In this document: piece after piece, positions 1 to 10,708 of the stretch | Layout: each line of letters opens with the position of its first letter | Position numbering within the stretch: position 1 is the stretch's first letter | Assembly (NCBI GenBank): GCA_020698575.1 | Contig: CM036240.1 | Span: 34,300,711-34,364,710 of the forward strand | DNA: 64,000 nt | Direction: 5' to 3' | Source: Bostrychus sinensis | Lineage: Eukaryota > Chordata > Actinopteri > Gobiiformes > Eleotridae | The notes under the pieces: generated by a model | What the model saw: only the letters and a program-made list of their open reading frames with translations | Told to the model about the DNA's origin: nothing | Databases searched by the model: none | Made by a program: the position numbers and the translations under genes

Positions 1-1328
1 GTTTAATAGATAAAGACCACCAAACTCAACTTAATTTAGATTAAGTATAACGTTTATTTACACAATAAGGTGGAATAGTGTACTGAGGCACAGGTAAATA
101 TTGAAAGGAATGTAATTATGAACAGAACCGTTATGCAGAATTATTGATTAACTAATGATAAATTGCAGTGGAGTAAGTAATAAATTGACTTATTAAATTG
201 GAAATTTAGGAATAAGGGAGTAGACTCTGAGACTATAAGCGCCAACTTTGTCAACATATACAACACTGATGTACCGTCTTCGGGGCAGGAGGGGAAGGTG
301 GTGACGACAGCCAGCCTCCGGTTTCAGCCAGGGGCTCGGATGTTGTTCTTTGTCCTTTAGAGCCGCGGGGTGTAGCAGGGCTGGTGTTCCCGGCTCCAAA
401 CAGCGGGTCGTGGTGTGTCCTCCAAGCTCCACAGCCAGTCGCCAGGTGTCCGTTATGTTGAACAGGAGCGTGATGCCGCTCAGGGAGAGTTTAGCTGTTG
501 TCAGTGTAAGGCAGCGTCAAAGTCTCAGAGTATGGCAAATGTCCTTTTAATGCCAAATGGAAAATTCAATAAAAATCCTTTCTCAGCGACTCAAAACTTT
601 AGAAGTATAACTTCTTAAATTAGCCGCTTTGGTCAAGGCAGCGGTTGTTAAAGCTGGCGGATGTTGCGCGGCGCGAGGCTTTTCAAAATAAACTACAAAA
701 ATGATACTCGAACAAAAGTTTGGGTGACTTATTTTGAAAAGATGTTATCACCGGCAAAGTAACATAACGCAACAAAAATGACGAGAAGAAAAGAAAAATT
801 AAACTTAAAAGACGAAGGAGAGATGGAGACGAGACAAGACAAAGACAAGACTAAGACAAGACGAAACTAAGACTGAACTAAGGAATGTGGGCCGCACCCC
901 AAGATAAGACTGGAGTAAAAGGGGTGTCCCTGGTTCTTCCCTCTGAACTGATAGTGGAGAGGGCTCAAATTACCTCTGCTAGACACAAAGTAAATGTCAT
1001 AAAAAGAAATGTGTCTTACTCCACTTCAATTTACGTACCTTTAAAACATGTTATATTTAACAGTTTGCACAAAACATAGCTATGACATTTTCCTGTAAAG
1101 TAACATGTTAATGCACATAAAGTATTTTAAACAGATGAGATGTACCAGGTCTCTGGTTTTTATCAGAGAAGCGAGGAGGCCTCTTCTGGCATATTTATTG
1201 GTCTGCAGTTCGTATAGGACAGATTTATGTCTTTGTTTTGCATCCTTGGTGGGTAAGAGCAGACTTCTCGTCTCCTAAAGGAATGTCCAGTTTTGATAGA
1301 ATTTCAGCAGTGGCCCAGAACTCCTACA
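1..1328 (-). mobile_element. 3' LTR of an LTR retrotransposon (its outer end lies outside the window)
   Basis: Bases 1-908 repeat almost exactly at 7286-8190, so this is one of a pair of LTRs. The element reads on the minus strand, which makes this its 3' LTR. The inner edge ends in CCTACA at 1323-1328, the inverse of the TGTAGG that opens the other LTR at 7133, and a polypurine tract follows at once. About 150 bases at the outer end are cut off by the window start. This copy keeps about 390 bases (roughly 910-1303) that the other LTR lacks. The open frame at 193-432 recurs at 7478-7720 only because the LTRs are copies; I do not call it a gene. Confidence 0.9.
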
Positions 1329-1330
1329 TA

Positions 1331-1338
1331 TCCCCCCT
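1331..1338 (-). other. Polypurine tract of the LTR element
   Basis: On the minus strand this reads AGGGGGGA, two bases before the start of the 3' LTR (TGTAGGAG). That is the standard place for the plus-strand primer of reverse transcription. Its position confirms the minus-strand orientation given by gag, protease and the primer-binding site. Confidence 0.85.
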
Positions 1339-2299
1339 GTTGGCTTGAAGGGCTCAGGGAAAGGACTTCAGGCCAATCTCCAGGAATCCAGGAATCAGCT
1401 GCTGAATTAACACACAGTGGTTATGATAACAGAGTTGGCATCATTAAACTAGGTTGGGAACCATGGGGCCTAAGGTAGTATAGAGGTCTAACTCCTTTAT
1501 GGGTTTTTATTGTTTTAATTAAACAAGGACCTAAGGTTGGTCATTACTTAGGCTAAGAGGGATATAACACTAAATTTCTCATAGAGTTGATCTGTGTTAT
1601 CCTTTATTATGAAAGAAGTATACAACCTACTGTGAAACTGAATAAGACGCACAGAGAAAATATAACATTTCGAAGTGTTATTTAATTAGACCTATGCAGG
1701 TTGCAAGATATAGTTAAGAATTCACGTTTGATTCTATAAAATGATAAAACATTTGTGGGTTTCTCATATAATGCGTGAAGTCATACTAATTAATTTTCTA
1801 AACTAAGTATTACTATGTAACATTGAAACTATGTGACTAAACTAAAGCTCATGCATGAAATAGTAATACAAACAAAAATAAGAGAAAATTGGTTTTCTCT
1901 AGAGGGTGTCGGTCCTCTCAAAGGCAACCTTGTTTGGGTTCTGGGAGTTTTTTGATCCTCGTGTATTATAAATTTTGTTTGCTTGGCTGACACAATTTTG
2001 GGAGTTGAAAATGGCTCTGAGGCTGTCTGTTTGACCGAACTTCTGCCATTGCTTCAGCTTGAGAAAATGTCTGCTTCTGCATGTTTACATTTCCTGTTTA
2101 GCTGGTACCTTGTACTGAGTTTAGGCAATGGTGGCTAGTTGCAGCTCAAAGCCAGTTTGTAACGGACTCATTTGGTTCTATTTTAGTTTGTATTAGAGAG
2201 AAAGAGTTAGTGGACACAGAGAGGAGGGGTTAGAGGTTATTTACCCCCCTGAGGTGTAGTTGTGTAGGAGGCAAGCTCTCCTAGCTGTGGGTTAGTAGA
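1339..2299. other. Non-coding 3' part of the LTR element
   Basis: No sustained reading frame on either strand. It lies where the integrase core and C-terminal domain would be in a complete element. The frame from the integrase zinc finger stops at 2300. The rest is AT-rich and unrecognised. Confidence 0.5.
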
Positions 2300-4057
2300 T
2301 TAGCATGAGCAGATTGAGTAGCCTTTGATGTGATTTGCCACATCTTTCTGCATATGTGGCCGGTAGGCCATATGTCGCAATGCCTGGTGTGTTACTTTAA
2401 CGCATTTGTGGCCTAACGCCGGAGTGTCATGTGCGTGCATTGGCGTGACCCCCCTGCGAGTCGGAGGCATCATGAACACAGGTGAAGTGTGTGCACCCGA
2501 GTCGTGAGCAAGCAAGTCATGACAGAGGCGAGGCAGGGCCGTAACAGTGCAAAGACGGTTTGAAGGCGGGTCGGAGGCATCAACGGCATCCGAGGTGAAG
2601 AAAGAGAAAGGATCAGAAAGATGGAGTGGCAGGTTGCCAATCTTTGAATTGGAGGCCTGAGAGGCAGCAAAATCAGGTGGCACCGAAGCCGTTTCAGCAG
2701 AAGTGGAGTCTGCCGGAGCAGACGCAGCTGCAGAACCAGTGGCTGCAAAAGCAGACGGGGTGGGTTGGGCGGGAAGGGGCGTCAAGATGGTGGACAGCTC
2801 CAGGCCAATGACAGGTTTGTCAGTCTGTGGAGCTGTGACCACACAGTCAGCCTGGGTGTTTCCCAGGGTTGCACCAGTGAGATTCTGTGGGCATTGAGTC
2901 TCCAGAGGAGGGGCTAGAGCACAGAAGGAGTTGTCCTTTGAACTCAGCAAGTCATGTTCTAGACTTGGTGCAATAGTTAAAGATTGTGTTGGGGTGGCAT
3001 CAAGGGCATAGCAGTGAGGGTTGGAGGGAAAGATGGGAAAAGAGAAAGGCAGAGGTTCGCGAACCTGTGCCCAGATTTTCAATTTCTGAAAATCAATAAG
3101 TGGCTCAAAGCGATTTAGAAGGTCCATGCCGACAAGGAAAGGAACTGTATCAATTGGTGACACATACACTGGATGAATCAGTGTCATTGGTCCAATAGTC
3201 AGTTGCACTAAGGCCATCTCTGTGAGAGTGGTAAAGCAATCTGAGTATGGTTGGACTTCAAGGGAGCAGGGGCAAGACTTCAGGTCTTGATGTGAGCATT
3301 GTGTTGCTGCTTGTAAAGCTTTGAAAAGACTGGCTGATATCAGACTGACGTCTGCAGCCGTATCAAGAAGTGCGTCATGGACCAGCTTGTCTTCCAGAGT
3401 GACTGGGAGATAGCGTTTACGAGCTACTCCTTTTTCAGAGATGTTGCACAAGAATTGCCGAAATGGTGGTTCATATTTAATGATTGAAGGGTCATCGGTG
3501 CATGGGTCAGTGACGGGACTTACCTGCACCACCATGACAGTGCTAGGCGACGTTGAGTCATCTTCTTTCCTGTCAGGTGTGAGAGCAGTATGTTGGGCCA
3601 CTGGGTCATAGGCCGGGGCCAAGTTTGGTTTTGGTCCTTCGGCCTCTAAGTAGAGGGTTTTATTTGACCCTTCTCTTTGATGAGATTTAGGTTCCTTGTG
3701 GCTTTCTGGATTCACAGAGGTCAAAGTGAAAAGGTCAGCCTTACTTTTATTTTTCTTACGCGCTTGAAGTAAGATTCGTCGGATTGTTTCCATATCCTCT
3801 TCGCTAAGTTCCAATGAACTGTCTGAGTCTATGGGGTCCTTAGCCTGAGTGTCTGGTTTAGTCTGGGCCTGCTTACCAGACTCAGGCTCTTGTCCTGAGT
3901 CTTCTCTTCTTTGAGGCCATTTCTTTGGACTGTTTTGGCTCGGTGGGAATTGGTCTCGAGCCCGATAATAATTTCCTTCTCTTTCTTTGCGAAAGTTGTG
4001 GGGACCCCCCTGATTTGAGTGATGTCTGGCCCGAGGTTTATTGTTGGGCCAAGAATC
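2300..4057 (-). pseudogene. Gag C-terminus, aspartic protease and integrase zinc-finger remnant
   Basis: One open frame runs from just after a TGA at 4060-4058 to 2300. Its upstream part is rich in Arg, Asn, Gln and Ser and looks like a nucleocapsid tail without CCHC knuckles. The protease follows: catalytic DTAADVSLI (about residues 151-159 counted from 3814) and a flap-distal PFLVGMDLL. A low-complexity Ala/Ser/Pro stretch comes next. The last 45 residues have the spaced His-His-Cys-Cys of the integrase zinc-binding domain (ALGHK, then KDVANHI, then CSC) and end in a stop. The whole reverse transcriptase/RNase H segment is missing between the two, so an internal deletion joined protease to integrase in frame. 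A start at 3814 would be TTG, so this is normally made as part of a gag-pol product. Confidence 0.8.
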
Positions 4058-4447
4058 TCATTCAGAGTATGACTGATAGTCATTTGTCCCTGACCATGTC
4101 TGGTTTCGGTTCTGATAATTTCTTCTTTTGAGTGGTTTTTGTTTCTTTTCATGTCTGATAGAATGAAAGGAGTGACTTCCCACATTTTTGTGGTTGTAGC
4201 TAGACGTTCCTTCCAATTCTAAAGATTGTGACACACTGAAGACTGATGGGAGTTCTTCAGATTTGGTCATTGTAGATTTCTGTTTTGTAAAGGCTCTCAC
4301 AGCTAGCTCCCGAAGCTGGCGGCTAGTCTGTGTGAGTGGGCATGCTGCAACACCAATATGGCGGCTCGTAGTAGGGTGGAAGGTTTTGAATGAAAAGGGT
4401 TTTGAAGTTTTTATCCTCCTCCATGTCTGGTTCATTGCGTGAGCCAA
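4058..4447 (-). pseudogene. Gag, distal segment in a shifted frame
   Basis: This frame continues the gag reading after the main gag frame is lost near 4385, and it is in register with the protease frame below. It ends at a TGA at 4060-4058, after which the same frame stays open to 2300. The content is basic and Asn/Gln/Arg rich. A one-base indel near 4385 probably split gag. The TGA could be decay or a retrovirus-style readthrough stop; the sequence alone does not decide. Confidence 0.65.
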
Positions 4448-5324
4448 AGTAAGCCTTTAGTAAGCGATGGTAATAAGCTTGAGGGGTCTCTTGGTGTGCT
4501 TGTTTCACTGCTAGAGCAGCTGTCAGACCCGAAGTGATGGTAGCATCTGAATACTCTTCGATGAGTGACTGACGAAGAAGCTCATAGTCTTTGCGGACAT
4601 AAGCAGGTTGACGTTCAATAAAACTGCTAACGTCGCGACTTGACGTTAGTTTGATTAGAAAGATCCAATCTTCTAAAGATGCGTCTGGGATCCTGTCTAA
4701 GTAGAAGTCAATGTCTCTAAGATAGGTACTGGTATCATTAGCGCCACCAGGTTGAGGTTCAAAGCGCAAAATGTGTTGAGCTATTTTGTCAAAATCCCGG
4801 TCTGACGGGCCATAGCTGCTGTACCTACCTGGAGAAGGTCTTGGCAGTGTCAGAGCTGTATCTCTGTAGTCCGAGCGTGGTCTGTCAGAGTCTCTGTAGT
4901 CTGAGCGTAGTCTGTCAGAGTCTTTGTAGTCCAGGCGAAGTCTGTCAGAGACTCTGTAGTCTGAGCGAAGTCTGTCACCTGTGTATTGTCGCTCGGAGTC
5001 TCCATAATTTGTGCGTCTGTCCATCTCACTGAAGTGTAACTTCCTAGGACTAAACGCTGGAGTTGTTAGTGGCGAGGAGGGACCCTCCTTCTGTCTTTGT
5101 GACTCCACTAAAGACATTTTAATTGAGTTGACTTCGGCTCTAAGCACTTTGTTTTCTTCTTGGATGCGTGTAGCTTCACGTTGATGTTGATTGGTACTAC
5201 GCTCCAGTAAATCTTCTGTATGTTTGAGTTGAAAGTGCATCAAGATGGCCATTTGACCAAGCCAGCGGGTCAGCTCTTCTTCCTTTAGTTGCGTAGTTAG
5301 GCCTGTACTTACCAGAGAGGCCAT
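4323..5324 (-). CDS. Gag-like structural protein, N-terminal part (truncated by frameshift)
   Basis: 333 residues on the minus strand from an ATG at 5324. Residues 1-70 are predicted helical/coiled-coil and Gln/Glu rich. Around residues 110-155 is an imperfect tandem repeat of ten residues with an RSDYRDSDR core, four to five copies. From about 170 a capsid-like helical domain follows (FDKIAQHILRFEPQ, then ...TYLRDIDFYLDRI). Gag coats the retrotransposon RNA and forms the particle in which it is copied. The frame runs into out-of-frame sequence after LFIQNLPP near 4385 and stops at 4323, while the next frame carries the expected continuation. It is therefore a one-base frameshift allele. Confidence 0.75.
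   Translation of the reverse strand: MASLVSTGLTTQLKEEELTRWLGQMAILMHFQLKHTEDLLERSTNQHQREATRIQEENKVLRAEVNSIKMSLVESQRQKEGPSSPLTTPAFSPRKLHFSEMDRRTNYGDSERQYTGDRLRSDYRVSDRLRLDYKDSDRLRSDYRDSDRPRSDYRDTALTLPRPSPGRYSSYGPSDRDFDKIAQHILRFEPQPGGANDTSTYLRDIDFYLDRIPDASLEDWIFLIKLTSSRDVSSFIERQPAYVRKDYELLRQSLIEEYSDATITSGLTAALAVKQAHQETPQAYYHRLLKAYFGSRNEPDMEEDKNFKTLFIQNLPPYYEPPYWCCSMPTHTD
4845..4985 (-). repeat. 30-bp coding tandem repeat inside gag
   Basis: Four to five imperfect copies of a 30-base unit (core tctgtcagagtctctgtagt on the plus strand) encode the Arg/Ser/Asp/Tyr decapeptide repeat. The copies differ by single bases, and the 30-base period keeps the frame. Confidence 0.8.
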
Positions 5325-7105
5325 TGAGGTTTCGAGTTCAGAGGGAGCTGTCCTCTAAATTTCACTCATGTAGTTGGGCAGTAACTTCTCAGTTACTTCT
5401 CCGAGAACTGTATCCAGATGAGCAAGAGCGTCTATCTGAGCAGACTCAGCATGTGAGGTTGGGTTTTCCATGTTTGTTTACAGTTGCAAAACAAACAAAA
5501 CGAGAAGAGAAGAATTATTATTTGTTAAAGGAGAATTTCCTTTAAAATGTGTTGGTTATGTGTCGCGCAGTATTGAAATACTGTGGTTTTGTTTGGCTAG
5601 CCTTAAACTGAGTGAAGTAAGGCTGTAGTGAAATGAGTGTTTTGGTTTATTGTTGTTATTATTTGGTAATTAAATAGTGAGAGGAGAAAATGAGTTAATA
5701 ACAGTAGCAATCCTTGCAGTTCAGTGTTAATCAGATCAGTAATCAATGAACAGTGGTGTAAAACAAGGTTACTAAATGTTATTAGTGAGTGAGTAGGGCC
5801 TGGTGTTATAGCAACAGTCATGCAAAAAAACAGTTGTCAGTCAGGTGAGGTGCAGAGGTACAAAACTTTTCAGCAAAGCAAATGAAACCAAAGCAGCTCT
5901 AAGTGACAAGTATTAGTATTAACACTTATTGTTTGAGGCTATAAGTGTTAAACATCAGTATGTGAGACTCAAGTTACACATCATACACAAGGCCAAAGCT
6001 GGACATTGCAGTGTAATGACATCAAAGCTACAATATGCAGAGTGGGAGGTTAATCAGGTGATTAGCAAATTGAAGTTATAGCAATGAGTCAAAATAGAGC
6101 AATTTAGCAGCAGCAGGATTAACCAGCACTGCAGATAATGGGCAGAGAAGATACAACTTTAATTTAAATTGCAGCTAAAATTTGACTGAAATGGCTAAGT
6201 CAATTAGTTAAATGTCATTGTATTGTTTGTAGATTAAGGAAAGAATTTTGAATCAGTGTTCAAACATTGATTTTGCTCTACTTATGAATAAAACGCTAAT
6301 TTGTTAGACTATTTTTATTCAGTTGGGTTTTTCCTTGCGGTTACTCAAAGTACCCACTAGATGGAGCCAAGGCTCGTGCAAACTATTTGCTTAGCCCTTC
6401 CCTTTGGTGGGAGGGCGACATACGTCATCAGACGCGTCACGCGTCTAGGTCCGCCCTGTTGAGGTGGGCCCGTGTTGAGCCAAAATGGCATCCGTTTCTC
6501 TGACTTCGGCCTGAGCAACAAGTTGCAACAACTTCACTTAACGGAACTTTTAGCAGTTCTTCATAAAGAACACAAAGCAACAGGTCGTCCTGTAGCAGAC
6601 AATTCACTCCACTAGAGCAATGGGAGCAGTTCAGAAGTCTTTACAGACAGCTTGAGGCAAACTATTTTAGCTTAGCCTAGCTTAGCACTTAGCGTGCTGC
6701 GGTTAATTCAAGTGTTCAGATTCCGGGCCCGGGTTTATCCGGTTATATCTGAATTAATCGGGGAATCAACTCCGGAATCTCGCGAAGTTCATTTTTCTCA
6801 CCGATATAAGAGACAAAATCAAACTCTGGCTCAGCGCAGCAGTAAAACGTCTAAAGGCCTTTTAACAATTAGAATGTTTGCTATGGGTGATTTCTACCAC
6901 ATAGACTTAATTACATGGATCCGTACATTAGCATTAGCATTAGCGTTAGCATTAGCGGCGCGCAATTGGTCTTTTCACAGTCACCACGCATCAAGCATCA
7001 CAGCAATAAACAGCGCATTAAACATCCCAGCCAAACAACGCCTTTGATTTGTATTTACCTATTTTTAGTGTTTGGTTGATCTTGACCTATTAACCAAGTT
7101 TCGCT
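5325..7105 (-). other. Long untranslated leader of the LTR element
   Basis: About 1.8 kb between the primer-binding site and the gag ATG, with no sustained reading frame. It contains a near-perfect palindrome at 6430-6446 (agacgcgtcacgcgtct) and a run of five ATTAGC-type hexamers at 6927-6956. In retroelements the leader usually holds packaging and dimerisation signals; a function for these two motifs is inference only. Confidence 0.55.
6927..6956. repeat. ATTAGC hexamer microsatellite
   Basis: Five tandem hexamers, four ATTAGC and one GTTAGC, inside the leader of the LTR element. It is not the vertebrate telomere repeat. Confidence 0.85.
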
Positions 7106-7127
7106 GGTCCCTGTTGTTCGGGCGCCA
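7106..7127 (-). other. Primer-binding site, tRNA-Lys type
   Basis: The minus strand reads TGGCGCCCGAACA, then ACA, then GGGACC, five bases inside the 5' LTR. This matches the 3' end of tRNA-Lys used by many retroelements (TGGCGCCCGAACAGGGAC) except for a three-base insertion. Confidence 0.88.
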
Positions 7128-7132
7128 AATAC

Positions 7133-8224
7133 TGTAGGGTACATATATAAAAATATATATACTGAACTAAGACAAAGGTTAAGAGTAATAACTCCGCATT
7201 GGTACCAGTTAGCCTTGCGCTAACTTGCAGATTAAAACACCTAAACTAATGTCTTAAGAGGGAAGGATTGACCAGGAGGGACTCAGTTTAATAGATAAAG
7301 ACCACCAAACTCAACTTAATTTAGATTAAGTATAACGTTTATTTACACAATAAGGTGGAATAGTGTACTGAGGCACAGGTAAATATCGAAAGGAATGTAA
7401 TTATGAACAGAACCGTTATGCAGAATTATTGATTAACTAATGATGAATTGCAGTGGAGTAAGTAATAAATTGACTTATTAAATTATTGGAAATTTAGGAA
7501 TAAGGGAGTAGACTCTGAGACTATAAGCGCCAACTTTGTCAACATATACAACACTGATGTACCGTCTTCGGGGCAGGAGGGGAAGGTGGTGACGACAGCC
7601 AGCCTCCGGTTTCAGCCAGGGGCTCGGATGTTGTTCTTTGTCCTTTAGAGCCGCGGGGTGTAGCAGGGCTGGTGTTCCCCGCTCCAAACAGCGGGTCGTG
7701 GTGTGTCCTCCAAGCTCCACAGCCAGTCGCCAGGTGTCCGTTATGTTGAACAGGAGCGTGATGCCGTTCAGGGAGAGTTTAGCTGTTGTCAGCGTAAGGC
7801 AGCGTCAAAGTCTCAGAGTATGGCAAATGTCCTTTTAATGCCAAATGGAAAATTCAATAAAAATCCTTTCTCAGCGACTCAAAACTAAGTATAACTTCTT
7901 AAATTAGCCGCTTTGGTCAAGGCAGCGATTGTTAAAGCTGGCGGATGTTGCGCGGCGCGAGGCTTTTCAAAATAAACTACAAAAATGATACTCGAACAAA
8001 AGTTTGGGTGACTTATTTTGAAAAGATGTTATCACCAGCAAAGTAACAAAACGCAACAAAAATGACGAGAAGAAAAGAAAAATTAAACTTAAAAGACGAA
8101 GGAGAGACGGAGACGAGACAAGACAAAGACAAGACTAAGACAAGACGAAACTAAGACTGAACTGAGGAATGTGGGCCGCACCCCAAGATAAGACTGGAGA
8201 CTGGAGTGGCCCAGAACTCCTACA
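7133..8224 (-). mobile_element. 5' LTR of the LTR retrotransposon
   Basis: 1092 bases, opening TGTAGGG at 7133 and closing CTCCTACA at 8224 on the plus strand. These short inverted ends are typical of LTRs. The primer-binding site sits five bases from its 3' edge in element orientation. An AATAAA on the minus strand at 7343-7338 is a candidate polyadenylation signal. Compared with the other LTR it lacks about 390 bases near 8200 and has a few substitutions. The left flank of the element is outside the window, so the target-site duplication cannot be checked. Confidence 0.9.
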
Positions 8225-8685
8225 TATAATATCAATCAGATCAGTACAGTTAAATACAATTGTAGTCACATACAGTTGTTTGGACTGTACACTTTTCATT
8301 TGTTTGAACTATTAGCATGGGAAAGCTAATAGAAATTCACTTCTCACAAACAGCATGGCGGCATGGACAAGCCAGTGGAATTACACCACCCACCTTGTAG
8401 TAGTTAGTACATAAAGCTTTTAGGATATAGTTTTATCTAAAGTCAGTAATTGTGCTGACAAAACTTAAAATGCTTGCGCCATAAGCGAGGTTCCACACGT
8501 GAGCGCAATGACGGCACTGTGACTCGAAAAACAATAAAGTGAATTAAACATAACAATACATGAAACAACAAAATTGCGAGACTCACTGCTAAATTATAAG
8601 AGTAGTGGACAGCTGTAGAGTTGCTAAAAGCCGAGCGAAGCAGCTCATTCAGACCAAACGCCAGACGCCACAGCACACAGTGGAA
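8225..8685. other. Intergenic stretch, nothing recognised
   Basis: AT-rich sequence between the LTR element and a TAAR remnant. I see no gene, RNA or repeat here. Confidence 0.5.
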
Positions 8686-9198
8686 ATGGAGGAGGAGCAG
8701 GAAGTTACCTGCATGACCCCAGAGCTAAATCGCCCCCACGGTGAGGTGGGAGCGAATCGCAAACAAGGTTCTTCATGTCACGACAGGGGTTACACTTTCA
8801 TTTATTCCATTCTCATGTTGTTAGGAAACTTCCAAAATGTAGGCCAATATAAATCTTGTGAAGGAGAGTGTGTGCTTTACTACGCAGAAGAAGTTGATCT
8901 AATTTTTCCTTTTGTTAACCCAGTTTCTATTACCACGCTACTGTATACACAAGTTTTTGTAGTAGCTGTGCCACAGGCTCGGGCCATGCGTTCTAAAATT
9001 ACAGTCATGCTGTATAAAGACCTCCAAGAAATCTGAGATTAAAGCTGCCAGGAACCTGGGTGTTGTTGTGCTTGTGTATCTTATGTGTTACTGTCCGTAC
9101 TATTGTGTGGCCTACTCTGGAACCAACATCCTTATTCTAGGTACTCCAGTTGAGGTTGTTTTTATCACACTGTTTTATGTAAATTCCTGCATCAACCC
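8686..9198 (+). pseudogene. TAAR pseudogene 1 (TM1-TM4 deleted, frameshifted, TM7 truncated)
   Basis: TAARs are amine-sensing GPCRs of olfactory neurons. The ATG at 8686 opens a short TAAR-like N-terminus (MEEEQEVTC). The sequence then jumps to the end of TM4 and extracellular loop 2 (CEGEC), TM5, and the third loop motif VVAVPQARAMRS. TM1-TM4 are missing. A frameshift near 9030 separates TM5 from TM6; after it, KSEIKAARNLG, TM6 (CYCPYY) and the start of TM7 (NSCINP) are readable. The gene is cut at 9198 by an hAT-like element. TM5 keeps Asp at 5.42 (VDLIFPFVNP, counting back from Pro5.50). No functional product is possible. Confidence 0.8.
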
Positions 9199-10316
9199 CA
9201 GTAGCGTGTGGTGACTTTTTCCAGTGGGCAAGCAGACATCTTGACTTAATCAAGTTTTATATGGCAACATTTTGATTTAATTTTAATTTAATTAAAAATC
9301 ACTTAACTGCAATCCCATCAGTGTTTAAGTAGTAGGCTGTTTCAAACTAGCTCACACTCTTCCTATATAATTGCTATTATTAACGCTTTATATACAAAAG
9401 AATGTTGTATTGAAATTTTTTTTCCACAAAGCTGGCCTTCTGTCGCCTTATCAAAGAATGTACCCTATGTTTTTGTTTTAACTTTAATTCATAAGCTCTA
9501 AAATAAAGATGGGTAGATGATGAGTGAGGTTACAGCCTTACAGATGAGGGAGGCCTGTTCATCAGAAGACACACTAAGATCGACACTAGACTAGTGCACT
9601 GTTAATGCTGCTTCACTATAATAAAACCTCAAAAGAAGCCTTACACACCACACCACAAACCTCCATTTAAAAACACTGCCTCACTGACACTCACCTCTCT
9701 ACTCAAGCTGCAAATCCAGTCCATGTTACTTTTTTGAAGAAACGTCCTGTATTTCCTACAGCTGAGTTTGTCCAGAATAACCAGTGCCCAGTTCATTCAC
9801 AGTTCTGTAATATTCACATTCATTGTCAATGGCTCCTCTCCTCCAGCTAAACTTCTTACGAACATGCCTGACACTTAATGATGTACGTGAGCCTATCATT
9901 TATATGAGACGCAGTATTATGCAGCAGCATGTACTCATGAGGAACATGAACAGGGTTTAAGCTACAAACTATGACTTATCTGTAGAAACGCTCTTAGACA
10001 CTTTGGCTGCAGATACCTTTGGAAAGTTTTGTTGTCTAACACGGCGCATGCGCACTGTAATGTATGGGGCTGTAAGCTGTAAAAAGCGCTGCTTGTCACC
10101 CGCTGCTTTCAGCCAATTATTTCTGTCACTGGGCCTGAGATTGACCACAGCATGCGTGACTCTTCAAAACAAGCTGCTGGGCTCTCTGCTTGACAAGCCC
10201 AGGCAGAAACAGTGCACCATGACTCCACCTCCACAGAGGTGAAAATTACAGAAATGAATGGCAGAGATGCAACCTAGTTTGCCTTGACAGTACCTGGAGT
10301 GGCCAGCAGGGTGCTG
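9199..10316. mobile_element. hAT-like non-autonomous element, copy 1 (3' end lost)
   Basis: It shares about 1 kb with 26841-27783, from CAGTAGCGTG onward to the phrase ending gtggccagcagggtgc. The second copy shows the complete ends and target duplication. This copy entered the TM7 region of TAAR pseudogene 1 and loses its distal end at 10316, where a different repeat begins. Confidence 0.65.
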
Positions 10317-10330
10317 TATTAGTATTATGT

Positions 10331-10708
10331 AAGTATTATCTTTAATAAACTAAAGGAGCAATACTACATAAGGACATGACATGGACTAAAACTGGGACTA
10401 AACCAAATCTAAATCAGGACTAAACAAGAACTAATCAAGGACTAAAGAAGGACTAAAACAGGACTAAACTGGGGCGAATCCAGGATGAAACCAAATCTAA
10501 ACTAGAACTAAATCAGGACTAGAAATGGACTAAAACCAGACTAAACTAGAAATAAGCCAGGACTAAACTGGGCCTAAATAAGGACTAAGCAGTGGTCTTC
10601 ACAACAAATTAATGAGAAGAATTTATTTATCAGAACAGGACTAAAACAGCAAAAGACTCCCAAGTATCACCAGTGGAACCTGTACCACAGTTTGAGAACC
10701 ACTGACTT
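10331..10708. repeat. Dispersed 'ggactaaa' repeat, copy 1
   Basis: About 380 bases that recur at 19041-19464. The core is a degenerate short tandem motif around aggactaaac. The right end (tttgagaaccactg) reads CAGTGGTTCTCAAA on the minus strand, a common end of fish hAT-type non-autonomous elements. It has no coding capacity. Confidence 0.7.

Larger units (their letters stand above)
1329..7132 (-). mobile_element. Internal region of a non-autonomous Ty3-like LTR retrotransposon
   Basis: This is about 5.8 kb between the two LTRs. On the minus strand, in order: primer-binding site (7127-7106), long leader (7105-5325), gag (5324 down to about 4060), protease plus an integrase zinc-finger remnant (to 2300), about 960 bases with no recognisable coding (2299-1339), and the polypurine tract. 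I see no reverse transcriptase, RNase H, integrase core or envelope. The element could move only with enzymes from a full-length relative. Ty3-like is judged from the gag-protease-integrase order; the clade is not certain. Confidence 0.85.

Noticed and set aside
193..432. 79-residue minus-strand frame conserved in both LTRs (also 7478-7720)
   Set aside because: Conservation follows from LTR duplication. It has no recognisable domain, and the solo LTR does not keep it.
6927..6956. Interstitial telomere repeat
   Set aside because: The unit is ATTAGC, not TTAGGG, and only five copies are present.
1..8224. Endogenous retrovirus with envelope
   Set aside because: No envelope-like frame between the integrase remnant and the 3' LTR, and no reverse transcriptase. 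A Ty3-like LTR retrotransposon is the simpler call.
8605..9036. Intact short receptor gene
   Set aside because: The first 27 codons precede the TAAR-like ATG and have no match. TM1-TM4 are missing and TM6-TM7 are in another frame.
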